This document shows positions 56,476-64,000 of a DNA stretch of 64,000 nt, one piece after another (position 1 is the first letter of the stretch; each line of letters opens with the position of its first letter). The position numbers and the translations under genes were made by a program. The DNA lies in NCBI RefSeq assembly GCF_000012885.1, contig NC_007498.2:1674001-1738000 (forward strand). Direction: 5' to 3'. The stretch comes from Syntrophotalea carbinolica DSM 2380 (GTDB lineage Bacteria; Desulfobacterota; Desulfuromonadia; Desulfuromonadales; Syntrophotaleaceae). Under the pieces are notes generated by a model that ran no database searches, was not told the origin of the DNA, and was given only the letters and a program-made list of their open reading frames with translations.

Positions 56476-59400
56476 ATGGATTTTGGCGAGCGGTATTACG
56501 ACGGTTGTGGTTTCGGTCTGTTGGCCCAGATAAAAAACCAGCCGAGCCACGCCCTGGTGGAGGACGCTGTGCGGGCCCTGGCGAGGCTGATGCACCGCGG
56601 CGCTATCGCCGCTGATGGCAAGACCGGCGACGGCAGCGGGTTGCTCTGCTCGATGCCGCGTGATTTCATGCGGCGGGTTGCGGCGGAAGGCGGGGTGGCG
56701 CTGCCCGAGCAGTACGCGGTGGCAATGCTGTTTCTCGACGATGAGGAGCGCCAGCTCGGCGTCTTTCGAGAAGTCTGCGAGAAGAACGATCTGCGCGTGC
56801 TGCATGTGCGCGAGGTGCCGCTGGAGACCTCGGTGCTGGGCGAGAGGGCTCTCAAGCTGTTGCCAAAGATCCGCCAGGCTTTCGTGGTGCCTGCCGCGCT
56901 GATCGCCACGCGGCGTTTCGAAGCGCTGCTCTATCTGACTCGCAAGGAGGTGGAGCACCAGCTGGCAAGCGATGCGGATTTTTACATCCCATCATTATCC
57001 AGCAAGACTGTGGTTTACAAGGGGTTGGTAATGCCGACCCATATCCGCACCCTCTACCCGGACCTGTCCCAGGAGGATTTTCGCTGCTCCTTCGTCCTGT
57101 TTCATCAGCGCTTTTCCACCAACACCCTGCCGCTGTGGAAACTGGCCCAGCCCATGCGCACCCTGGCTCATAACGGCGAGATCAACTCCCTGCAGGCCAA
57201 CCGTTTTCACGCCCGGCATAAGTTCAACAACGCCAGCAGCCCGGTCTTTTCCGACGAGGAACTGGCGCGGCTGTTTCCGCTGCTGGAGGAGGGCGGCAGC
57301 GACAGCGCCAGTCTCGACAACATGCTCGAGTTCCTGCTGGCCAACGGCATCGATTTCTTCAAGGCGACGCGGGCGCTGATTCCGCCGCCGCGGCACAACG
57401 TCGCTCACATGGACGCCCATCTGCGTTCCTTCTACGAGTACATCTCCACCGCCTATGAGCCATGGGACGGCCCGGCGGCGATCAGCCTCACCGACGGTCG
57501 TTACGTTGGGTGTATTCTCGACCGCAACGGCCTGCGCCCGGCCAAGTACCTGATCACCACCGACGATCGGCTGCTGGTGACCAGCGAATACGGGGTGCTC
57601 GATATTCCGCCGGAGCAGATTCGCGAGCGCGGCCGACTGCAGAGCGGCGAGATGATCGCCGCCGATCTGCAACAGGGCCAGTTTTTCACCACCCGCGACA
57701 TCGACCGCTACCTGATGGATTCCCAGCCTTACAGCGACTGGTTGACCGCCCACACCTGCTATCTGCAGGAGTTCATCGAGCAGCAGTTCGACGACCTGTC
57801 CGGCTACGAGGTCGCCGGCCTGACGACCGGTCAGCGTTATTTCAACGTCACCCACGAGATCCAGGAGATCTTCATCCGGCCGATGCTGGAAGCGGGCAAG
57901 GAACCCACTGGCTCCATGGGCGACGATACCCCGATGGCGGCTTTTTCCAAACAGCCGCGCAGTTTCTGTGATTTCTTCCGCCAGCGTTTCGCCCAGGTGA
58001 CCAATCCGCCCATCGATCCCTACCGGGAAAAAGCGGTGATGTCCACCACCGTCGGCTTCGGCGAATTGGGGAATCCGCTGTTAGAGACGCCGGAGCGGGC
58101 CCACCGTCTGAAGAGCATATCTCCGATCCTCTCCCGCGAAATCTTCGATGTGCTGATGTCCTTCGGCGATCCCGACCATCCGCGCTACGACCCGAGCTAC
58201 AGGGTCGCAACCTTTGCTACCGGCTTTGACAAGGATCTGCGCGTCAGTCTGCAGGATCTCGGTGAGCGGGTGGTACGGGCGGTGCTTGATGACGGGGTGC
58301 GGACCATTGTTCTTGACGACCGGGCGTTTGATGCACAGACCAAAATCATTCCCATGGCCCTGGCGGTCGGCTACCTTAACCAGCGCCTGCTGCAGGCCAG
58401 ATTGCGACATCTGGTAAGCATCGTTGCCGTAACCGGCGAGGTGGTCGAGCCCCACGCCGCCTGTGTGCTGCTCGGCTATGGGGCGATGGCGATCTACCCC
58501 TGGCTGCTCTACGGCAGCGGTCTTGAACTGTGCCGGTGCCGCGAGTGTAGTCGGCGGGAGACCCGTCAGGGCCTGCGCAACCTTTACCAGGCGCTGACCA
58601 TGGGTGTTCTCAAGATCATGTCGAAAATGGGCATCAGCAGCGTGGCCAGCTATTGCAACGCCGCCCTGTTCGACATCATCGGCCTTTCCGAAGAGATCGG
58701 CGCGGAGTGCTTTCCCGGCACCGCCATTCACTTGCCGGGTCTCGGGTACGCGCAGATCGAAGAGCGCATCGCCAAACGTCACGGGCAGGTATTCAAACAC
58801 GCTCACCTGACGCCGATCTACCCGCTGGAGATCGGCAGCCTCTATCGCCACAATCCCGGCGGCGAATACCACGATTTCGCTTCGCAGACAATTCTAGCTT
58901 TGCACCGTTTCGCCCATTCTCTTGAGCGCATCGACTATCTGAATTTCCGGCAGCGGATAGAACGCCGTGAGGGTTGCTACGTGCGCGATTTCTTCACTTT
59001 CGCCAGTGCGAATACGCCGATTCCCCTCGAAGAGGTGGAGCCGGTGGAGGCGATCACCCGGCGCTTCGACTCGGCGGCCATGTCCCTCGGCTCCATCTCC
59101 CCGGAATGCCACATGGCCCTGGCCGAGGCGTTGCACACCCTCGGTGGCTGCTCCAACAGTGGTGAGGGGGGCGAGGATCCGGCCCGCTATCGGACCAATC
59201 GTAACAGCAAGATCAAGCAGATTGCCTCGGGTCGCTTCGGTGTCACCCCGGCCTATCTGCGCAGTGCCAAGGAAATTCAGATCAAGGTCGCCCAGGGCGC
59301 CAAGCCCGGCGAGGGCGGCCAGCTGCCCGGCACCAAGGTCAGTCCGTTGATCGCCTCCCTGCGCTATACGGTGCCGGGGGTAACCCTGATCTCGCCGCCG

Positions 59401-60897
59401 CCCCACCACGATATCTACTCCATCGAGGATCTGGCCCAGCTGATCTTCGACCTGCGGCAGGTCAACCCTAAGGCGCGCATCTCGGTCAAGCTGGTCTCCA
59501 GCGACGGGGTCGGTACCATTGCCTGCGGAGTGGCCAAGGCCTATGCCGACCGGGTCATCGTTTCCGGCTGCGACGGGGGCACAGGCGCCGCGCCGCAGAC
59601 CTCCATCAAGTTCGCCGGCAACCCCTGGGAACTGGGCCTGAGCGAAGCTCACAACAGCCTCAAGGCCAGCGGCCTGCGGGAGTTGGTGGAGTTGCAGACC
59701 GACGGCGGTCTCAAAATCGGTGCCGACGTGGTCAAGGCGGCCATGCTGGGCGCCGAGTTCTTCGGCTTCGGCACCGCTTTGCTGGTGATGCTCGGCTGCA
59801 AGATGCTGCGGGTTTGCCATCTCAACGCCTGCTCGGTAGGGGTTGCCACCCAGCGCGATGTGCTGCGCGAGCACTTCGTCGGCACCGTCGACAAAGTGGT
59901 GGCTTACCTGCGCAACGTCGCAGAGGATGTGCGGGAGATCCTGGCCTCGTTGGGGATGCGCAGCCTCGATGAGGTGATCGGTCGCAGCGATCTGCTGGCG
60001 GTGATCGACCATCCGAAGGCGGCCGACTTCGATTTCTCGCGGGTCCTGTATCGCATGGATGGCCCTGACCGCAAACGCCTGCCGAATTTACCCTTCGATG
60101 CAAACGCTTTTGAAAAGGAGGTGTTCAAAGAGGTGCTGCCGGCGATCCGCGATCCACGCCGAGAGGTGTTGGTGGAACGGCGTATTCAGAATGTCAACCG
60201 CAGCTTCGGCGCCCTGATCAGCGGCGAAGTGGCCCACTACTACGGCAACGAGGGACTGCCGCGCAACGCCCTGACCTTTCGTCTGAAAGGGGTGGCCGGC
60301 CAGTCGCTGGGCGCCTTCCTGGTCACAGGCCTGAATATCTTCCTCGAGGGGGTGGCCAACGACTACGTCGGTAAGGGGATGCATGGCGGACGGATCATCG
60401 TCATCCCGTCCATCTACCAGGAGGGTGCATCGGCGGTGGGCAATACCTGCCTGTACGGCGCCACCGGCGGCAAGCTGTTCGTCGCAGGTACCGCCGGAGA
60501 GCGCTTCGCGGTGCGCAATTCGGGAGCGCTGGCGGTGGTCGAGGGCACCGGTGACCATGCCTGCGAATACATGACCGGCGGCACGGTGGTGATCCTCGGC
60601 GAGACCGGGATCAACTTCGGCGCCGGTATGACCGGAGGGGCGGCCTTCGTCTACGACCGCTGCAAGAGCTTTATGGACAAGCTCAATCGAGAGCTGGTCG
60701 AGGCGCGCCGCATCAATGTCGACGAGGATAGCGAGGGCAAGATCTACCTGCGCAAGATTCTGCTGTCCTACCTCAATCGCACCGCCAGTCCCAAGGCCGC
60801 TCGTATTTGCGATAATTTCCACGAGGAGCTGGCTTATTTCTGGATGGTCACTCCCAAGGACATGAAGGCGCCGCTGAACCCTAAGGAAGGGGATTAA
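56476..60897 (+). CDS. gltB: glutamate synthase large subunit
   Basis: Transfers the amide of glutamine to 2-oxoglutarate. The 1473-residue product has a class II amidotransferase whose nucleophile is expected to be Cys11 in DGCGFGLL after removal of a short propeptide. The central and FMN/synthase domains carry SLGSISPECH, GEGGEDPAR, GAKPGEGGQLPG and SGCDGGTGAAPQ, with a 3Fe-4S Cys set near 1105-1118 (GCKMLRVCHLNACSVG). The GXGXG C-terminal domain has GMHGGRI and TGGTVVILG. ATG 56476 or TTG 56473 is the start. The DNA is visibly more G+C-rich than upstream genes. Confidence 0.96.
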   Translation: MDFGERYYDGCGFGLLAQIKNQPSHALVEDAVRALARLMHRGAIAADGKTGDGSGLLCSMPRDFMRRVAAEGGVALPEQYAVAMLFLDDEERQLGVFREVCEKNDLRVLHVREVPLETSVLGERALKLLPKIRQAFVVPAALIATRRFEALLYLTRKEVEHQLASDADFYIPSLSSKTVVYKGLVMPTHIRTLYPDLSQEDFRCSFVLFHQRFSTNTLPLWKLAQPMRTLAHNGEINSLQANRFHARHKFNNASSPVFSDEELARLFPLLEEGGSDSASLDNMLEFLLANGIDFFKATRALIPPPRHNVAHMDAHLRSFYEYISTAYEPWDGPAAISLTDGRYVGCILDRNGLRPAKYLITTDDRLLVTSEYGVLDIPPEQIRERGRLQSGEMIAADLQQGQFFTTRDIDRYLMDSQPYSDWLTAHTCYLQEFIEQQFDDLSGYEVAGLTTGQRYFNVTHEIQEIFIRPMLEAGKEPTGSMGDDTPMAAFSKQPRSFCDFFRQRFAQVTNPPIDPYREKAVMSTTVGFGELGNPLLETPERAHRLKSISPILSREIFDVLMSFGDPDHPRYDPSYRVATFATGFDKDLRVSLQDLGERVVRAVLDDGVRTIVLDDRAFDAQTKIIPMALAVGYLNQRLLQARLRHLVSIVAVTGEVVEPHAACVLLGYGAMAIYPWLLYGSGLELCRCRECSRRETRQGLRNLYQALTMGVLKIMSKMGISSVASYCNAALFDIIGLSEEIGAECFPGTAIHLPGLGYAQIEERIAKRHGQVFKHAHLTPIYPLEIGSLYRHNPGGEYHDFASQTILALHRFAHSLERIDYLNFRQRIERREGCYVRDFFTFASANTPIPLEEVEPVEAITRRFDSAAMSLGSISPECHMALAEALHTLGGCSNSGEGGEDPARYRTNRNSKIKQIASGRFGVTPAYLRSAKEIQIKVAQGAKPGEGGQLPGTKVSPLIASLRYTVPGVTLISPPPHHDIYSIEDLAQLIFDLRQVNPKARISVKLVSSDGVGTIACGVAKAYADRVIVSGCDGGTGAAPQTSIKFAGNPWELGLSEAHNSLKASGLRELVELQTDGGLKIGADVVKAAMLGAEFFGFGTALLVMLGCKMLRVCHLNACSVGVATQRDVLREHFVGTVDKVVAYLRNVAEDVREILASLGMRSLDEVIGRSDLLAVIDHPKAADFDFSRVLYRMDGPDRKRLPNLPFDANAFEKEVFKEVLPAIRDPRREVLVERRIQNVNRSFGALISGEVAHYYGNEGLPRNALTFRLKGVAGQSLGAFLVTGLNIFLEGVANDYVGKGMHGGRIIVIPSIYQEGASAVGNTCLYGATGGKLFVAGTAGERFAVRNSGALAVVEGTGDHACEYMTGGTVVILGETGINFGAGMTGGAAFVYDRCKSFMDKLNRELVEARRINVDEDSEGKIYLRKILLSYLNRTASPKAARICDNFHEELAYFWMVTPKDMKAPLNPKEGD

Positions 60898-61037
60898 ACG
60901 GTCCTTTTCCGCTGTGGCGGCGTCAATCGGCAGGCCTGCTTGTTCGGAGTACTGATGTACGCCTCCGTGCAACGCTTTGATTTCCTTGCCACAATAAAAA
61001 ATTGCTCGTTTCAATCATAATTATGAGGATCTGAGCC

Positions 61038-62435
61038 ATGCAGAATTTTATCGAAAACCAACGCCGGGATCCGGAAAAGAAGAACGTCAAACTGCGCCTG
61101 CGCAGCTTCGACGAGATCTACCACTACTACGACCTGGCCCAGGTGGCGCCGCAGGCGGAGCGCTGCATCCAGTGCGGTGATCCGTTCTGTGCCACTATCG
61201 GCTGTCCGCTGGGCAACCACATCCCCCAGTGGCTGGCGGCCATTGCCGCGAAGGATCTGGAGCAGGCTTTTTTGCTGTCCAACGAGAGTTCGCCCTTTCC
61301 GGAGATCCTGGGCCGCATCTGTCCGCACAATGTGCTGTGCGAGTGCGCCTGCACCCTCAACGACGGCTACGGTGCCATCGCCATCGGTCCCATCGAGGCT
61401 TCGATCACCGACCTTGGCTTCGCCAGCGGGCTGGAGTTGCCGTTTCCCGGCGTCATCCACCCGAAGAAGGTGGCGGTGATCGGCTCGGGTCCTGCCGGTA
61501 TCTCCAGTGCCCACTTCCTGCTGCGGGCCGGGATCGGCGTCGACATGTACGAACGTGCCGATGAGCCGGGGGGGCTGCTGGCCCTGGGCATCCCCAACTT
61601 CAAGCTCGACAAGGGCATCGTACGCCATCGCTTCGAGATCCTGGATAAGGCCGGACTTCAGCTCCATCTCAATTGTGAGGTGGGGCGCGACATTGACTTC
61701 GATCAGCTGCTGGAGAGCCACGATGCGGTGTTTCTCGGTGTCGGTGCCACCGGCGGCCGGTTGCCGCACCTGGCGCACGAGCGGCACGGCAACGTGTTCC
61801 GGGCCATGGAGTTTCTTACCGCCATTCAGCATGATCTGGAGGGGGAGCCGCTTCACCCGCGGTTCAATGTGCGAGATAAGCAGGTGGTGGTGATCGGGGG
61901 TGGTGACACAGCCATGGACTGCTTGCGGACCTCGGTGAGGGAAGGGGCCGAGAGTGTGACCTGTCTCTACCGGCGCGATCCTTCCAATATGCCGGGCAGC
62001 CACAAGGAGTACCATAACGCTCAGGAGGAAGGGGTGACCTTTCTCTTTCACCGCGCGCCGACGAAGATTATTGTCGACGAGGGTGACGGACATCTGACCG
62101 GGGTCGAGGTTTTGAAAACCCAGCTCGCCGGTCTCGGTGCCGATGGCCGCCATCGGGTGGCGAATGTCCCCGACAGCGAGCACTGCATTCCGGCCGAGGT
62201 GCTGATTCTGGCTCTCGGTTTCGATGTCGAGGAATTTGCCTTTTTGCAGCAGGTCGGGGTGGAGACCGACGGTCGCCGGCGGCTGGTTACCGAAACCCGC
62301 AGCGGGCGCACCTCGCATCCGAAAATCTATGCCGGCGGCGATTGCGCGCGCGGCTCGCACCTGGCAGTGACCGCGGCCGCCGATGGCCGGCGTGCGGCCC
62401 TGGCGATTATCACACAGCTGCTGGATGATGCCTGA
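61038..62435 (+). CDS. gltD: glutamate synthase small subunit
   Basis: Flavoprotein that delivers electrons from NAD(P)H to GltB. The 465-residue product has N-terminal cluster Cys (CIQCGDPFCATIGCPLGNHIP and CPHNVLCECACTL), the FAD motif VIGSGPAGISSAHFL near 150 and the NADPH motif VIGGGDTAMDCLR near 285. GAGGA lies before the ATG. It follows gltB by 140 bases and shares its G+C-rich composition. Confidence 0.96.
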   Translation: MQNFIENQRRDPEKKNVKLRLRSFDEIYHYYDLAQVAPQAERCIQCGDPFCATIGCPLGNHIPQWLAAIAAKDLEQAFLLSNESSPFPEILGRICPHNVLCECACTLNDGYGAIAIGPIEASITDLGFASGLELPFPGVIHPKKVAVIGSGPAGISSAHFLLRAGIGVDMYERADEPGGLLALGIPNFKLDKGIVRHRFEILDKAGLQLHLNCEVGRDIDFDQLLESHDAVFLGVGATGGRLPHLAHERHGNVFRAMEFLTAIQHDLEGEPLHPRFNVRDKQVVVIGGGDTAMDCLRTSVREGAESVTCLYRRDPSNMPGSHKEYHNAQEEGVTFLFHRAPTKIIVDEGDGHLTGVEVLKTQLAGLGADGRHRVANVPDSEHCIPAEVLILALGFDVEEFAFLQQVGVETDGRRRLVTETRSGRTSHPKIYAGGDCARGSHLAVTAAADGRRAALAIITQLLDDA

Positions 62436-62499
62436 TCCGTTTCGGCAAAGGTGTTTTTAGCGGTTTTTTCTTAATCCTCGTTACTACCTTGATATGGTC

Positions 62500-62539
62500 G
62501 AGCCTCCCGATTCCGAAATAATCTATGGACGGGAGGCTC
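62500..62539. terminator. hairpin between convergent gltD and protease genes
   Basis: GAGCCTCCCG (62500-62509) pairs perfectly with CGGGAGGCTC (62530-62539). It lies in the convergent gap and can serve both strands, although the T tract is weak. Confidence 0.7.
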
Positions 62540-62577
62540 AATCGTTTGTTTCGTTATCCAAGCCTTTATATCTACGG

Positions 62578-63216
62578 TCATTTCATGTTTTGCCAGTAAA
62601 TTACCTGTTCTCGATAATCGATGCGGTAATGATGATCTCTGAGAAAATCCATGCCGAGCAGGCCATCGAAGGGGGCTTCGGAATCCTGTACTTCGATGAC
62701 GTACACCGTAGGTTTTTGCATGGTATGAGGGCCGACTTTAAGGTAATTCAGACGAACCTTGTCGGTAGCGATCAATTCACCGCTGGCCAGGCGCGACCAG
62801 CCTCTGGCCAGGCGTTTGGTGTGCAGGTATTCCATGGTGCGGCGATGGAAAACCGTTTGCGAAGCACCGGTGTCGAGCAACAGTCGGACGGTGACCCGGG
62901 TTGAGCCGTCACTGATCTCCACCGGTACCAGCACCATGTTGTCATGTACCTCAATCGGGGTGATTCCGGTGCGGCTCCGGGCTTGCTCGGCGGCGCGTGT
63001 TTTTCGTTGGTATTCCTGACGTTCTGCCGGGGAGAGATCTCTATCGTCGACGAATACCGGGGTGCCGTGTTCGTCGAGATATCGAATCATTTCTGCATGT
63101 CCCGTAAGGGGGATAAACAGGATGATGGCAAAGAGCAGGGACGGAAGGCGTCGCCCCGGAACCAGGTGGCAAAAGAGCAGAGGCTTCGTCGATGTATCCG
63201 ATAAGGTTTGAGGCAT
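62578..63216 (-). CDS. secreted retropepsin-like aspartic protease
   Basis: A 212-residue exported protein of the clan AA, TIGR02281-type. A signal peptide ends near GHA (about 41), a DUF4124-like stretch follows (YLDEHGTPVFVDDRD), then a helix, and the single retropepsin domain with LLLDTGASQTV (catalytic Asp) and FDGLLGMDFL. It would act as a dimer. AGGAAG precedes the ATG at 63216. The N-terminal region is long for a signal peptide, so a later start is possible. Confidence 0.82.
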   Translation of the reverse strand: MPQTLSDTSTKPLLFCHLVPGRRLPSLLFAIILFIPLTGHAEMIRYLDEHGTPVFVDDRDLSPAERQEYQRKTRAAEQARSRTGITPIEVHDNMVLVPVEISDGSTRVTVRLLLDTGASQTVFHRRTMEYLHTKRLARGWSRLASGELIATDKVRLNYLKVGPHTMQKPTVYVIEVQDSEAPFDGLLGMDFLRDHHYRIDYREQVIYWQNMK

Positions 63217-63421
63217 CTTTTTCGTCTTCCTGTATCGTAAATCCGGAAAAGTGATCGAAACTGGTATTTTTTGACAAACACTTTGCTGTCATTGTATCGC
63301 AGGAAACAGGCCGGACAAGGGTTGCTTGCAGGGTTGATAGACCTACTGTCGCCGAGATATTGTGAAAACTTTGGATCCGCTGATAGGGTGGACGAATTTT
63401 TTTTCAGAGATAGCGAGTCTT

Positions 63422-64000
63422 ATGAAAATCATCGGTATGGATCTGTCGGGGCCGAGTAACACCGACGAAACGGTTTGCGTGGTATTTGAGGAGCAGGGAG
63501 CGCTACTGCGTCTGGTCGACTTCATCGACGGGGCAACGGATCGGGATATTGTGGCTATGCTGGCCGCTGTGGAGCATTGCGAACCCGTGGTCATCGGGTT
63601 GGATGCACCCTTGTCCTACAACCCAGGAGGCGGAGACCGACCCTCGGACAAAGATCTGCGCCAGGCGATTATAAAGGCGGGATTGCATTCCGGCAGCGTC
63701 ATGACGCCGACCATGACCAGAATGGCGTATCTGACGCTGAGAGGTATGGGCATTGCCCGGTTGGTGGCAGCGGTTGGAAGTACCATGTTCAGAGTGGTGG
63801 AGGTACATCCGGGTGGCGCCATGGTTCTTGGCGGTGCGGATATTGAGGCTGTAAAGGCTATGAAAACCGATGGTGTCGCTCGCCAAAGTCTGCTGGCGTG
63901 GTTGGCCGGGGAGGGGTTGCAGGGAGTGGCTCGGGATCATGCTACCGATCACTATGTCGCTGCCTGTGCCTGTGCTCTTGCTGCCTGGAAATGGTCACGG
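63422..64000 (+). CDS. DUF429-domain protein, cut by window end
   Basis: An open frame of 193 codons without a stop before the window edge. It starts MKIIGMDLSGPSNTDET and has GLDAPLSYNPGGG near 60 and a conserved DHATDHYVAACACALAAW near the end, as in DUF429 (a RNase H-like fold predicted nuclease). GCGAG lies shortly before the ATG. The gene is nearly complete; the last residues are missing. Confidence 0.75.
   Translation, partial: MKIIGMDLSGPSNTDETVCVVFEEQGALLRLVDFIDGATDRDIVAMLAAVEHCEPVVIGLDAPLSYNPGGGDRPSDKDLRQAIIKAGLHSGSVMTPTMTRMAYLTLRGMGIARLVAAVGSTMFRVVEVHPGGAMVLGGADIEAVKAMKTDGVARQSLLAWLAGEGLQGVARDHATDHYVAACACALAAWKWSR

Noticed and set aside
58894-60012. 372-residue - strand frame opposite gltB
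   Set aside because: A G+C-rich gene leaves long antisense frames free of stops; His/Gln-rich content shows no real family.

Overview
The window looks like a stretch of a Gram-negative, anaerobic deltaproteobacterial chromosome, most probably Desulfuromonadales (Pelobacter/Syntrophotalea/Geobacter type). This is inferred from gene order and protein character: surE-pcm-yqaA-nlpD-rpoS, then yceD-rpmF-plsX-fabH-fabD-fabG-acpP-fabF-rpiB-glyA-comEB-nrdR-ribD-ribE-ribBA-ribH-nusB, an NfnA-like/short siroheme reductase and a hopanoid-type glycosyltransferase. No species can be proved without a database search.

Layout. 0-31.5 kb is housekeeping DNA, mostly on the + strand: protein repair and stationary-phase sigma factor (surE, pcm, nlpD, rpoS), apt, a tRNA-Arg(CCU), mazG (- strand), the fatty-acid/phospholipid initiation operon, serine/glycine and deoxynucleotide genes, the complete riboflavin pathway with nusB, homoserine dehydrogenase, trmL and metY (- strand), an NFACT protein and an IHF/HU protein (- strand). 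Two tandem Xre-cupin regulators (- strand) diverge from a bioB-bioD-bioA-pncA cluster whose promoter overlaps a BirA-type operator. 32.5-42.6 kb holds an hpnB-like glycosyltransferase and a compact exopolysaccharide cassette: export lipoprotein, Wzc-like tyrosine kinase, CpsB-type phosphatase, UDP-glucose dehydrogenase and UDP-glucuronate epimerase, with two intrinsic terminators inside it, followed by a polytopic membrane protein.

42.7-56.4 kb is an accessory region: HD proteins, two small zinc-ribbon proteins, a short siroheme reductase-like protein, a REP-associated tyrosine transposase between two REP pairs, a DUF6933-like/TPR protein, an M23 peptidase, a DUF3592 protein, a glyoxalase, a TraB-like membrane protein and a YciH/SUI1 protein. 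It also holds a multi-hairpin RNA candidate at about 43.47-43.73 kb that ends in a 17-bp terminator hairpin, and a 1.9-kb array of palindromic repeats (including a 174-bp tandem repeat) around a GxxExxY-family gene. 56.4-62.4 kb carries gltB-gltD in visibly more G+C-rich DNA, and the window ends with a secreted retropepsin-like protease and a truncated DUF429 gene.

The best candidates for something undescribed are the standalone structured RNA at 43.47-43.73 kb and the GxxExxY/palindrome array at 54.3-56.25 kb. All functional statements come from reading motifs and gene order; no search or folding program was run.
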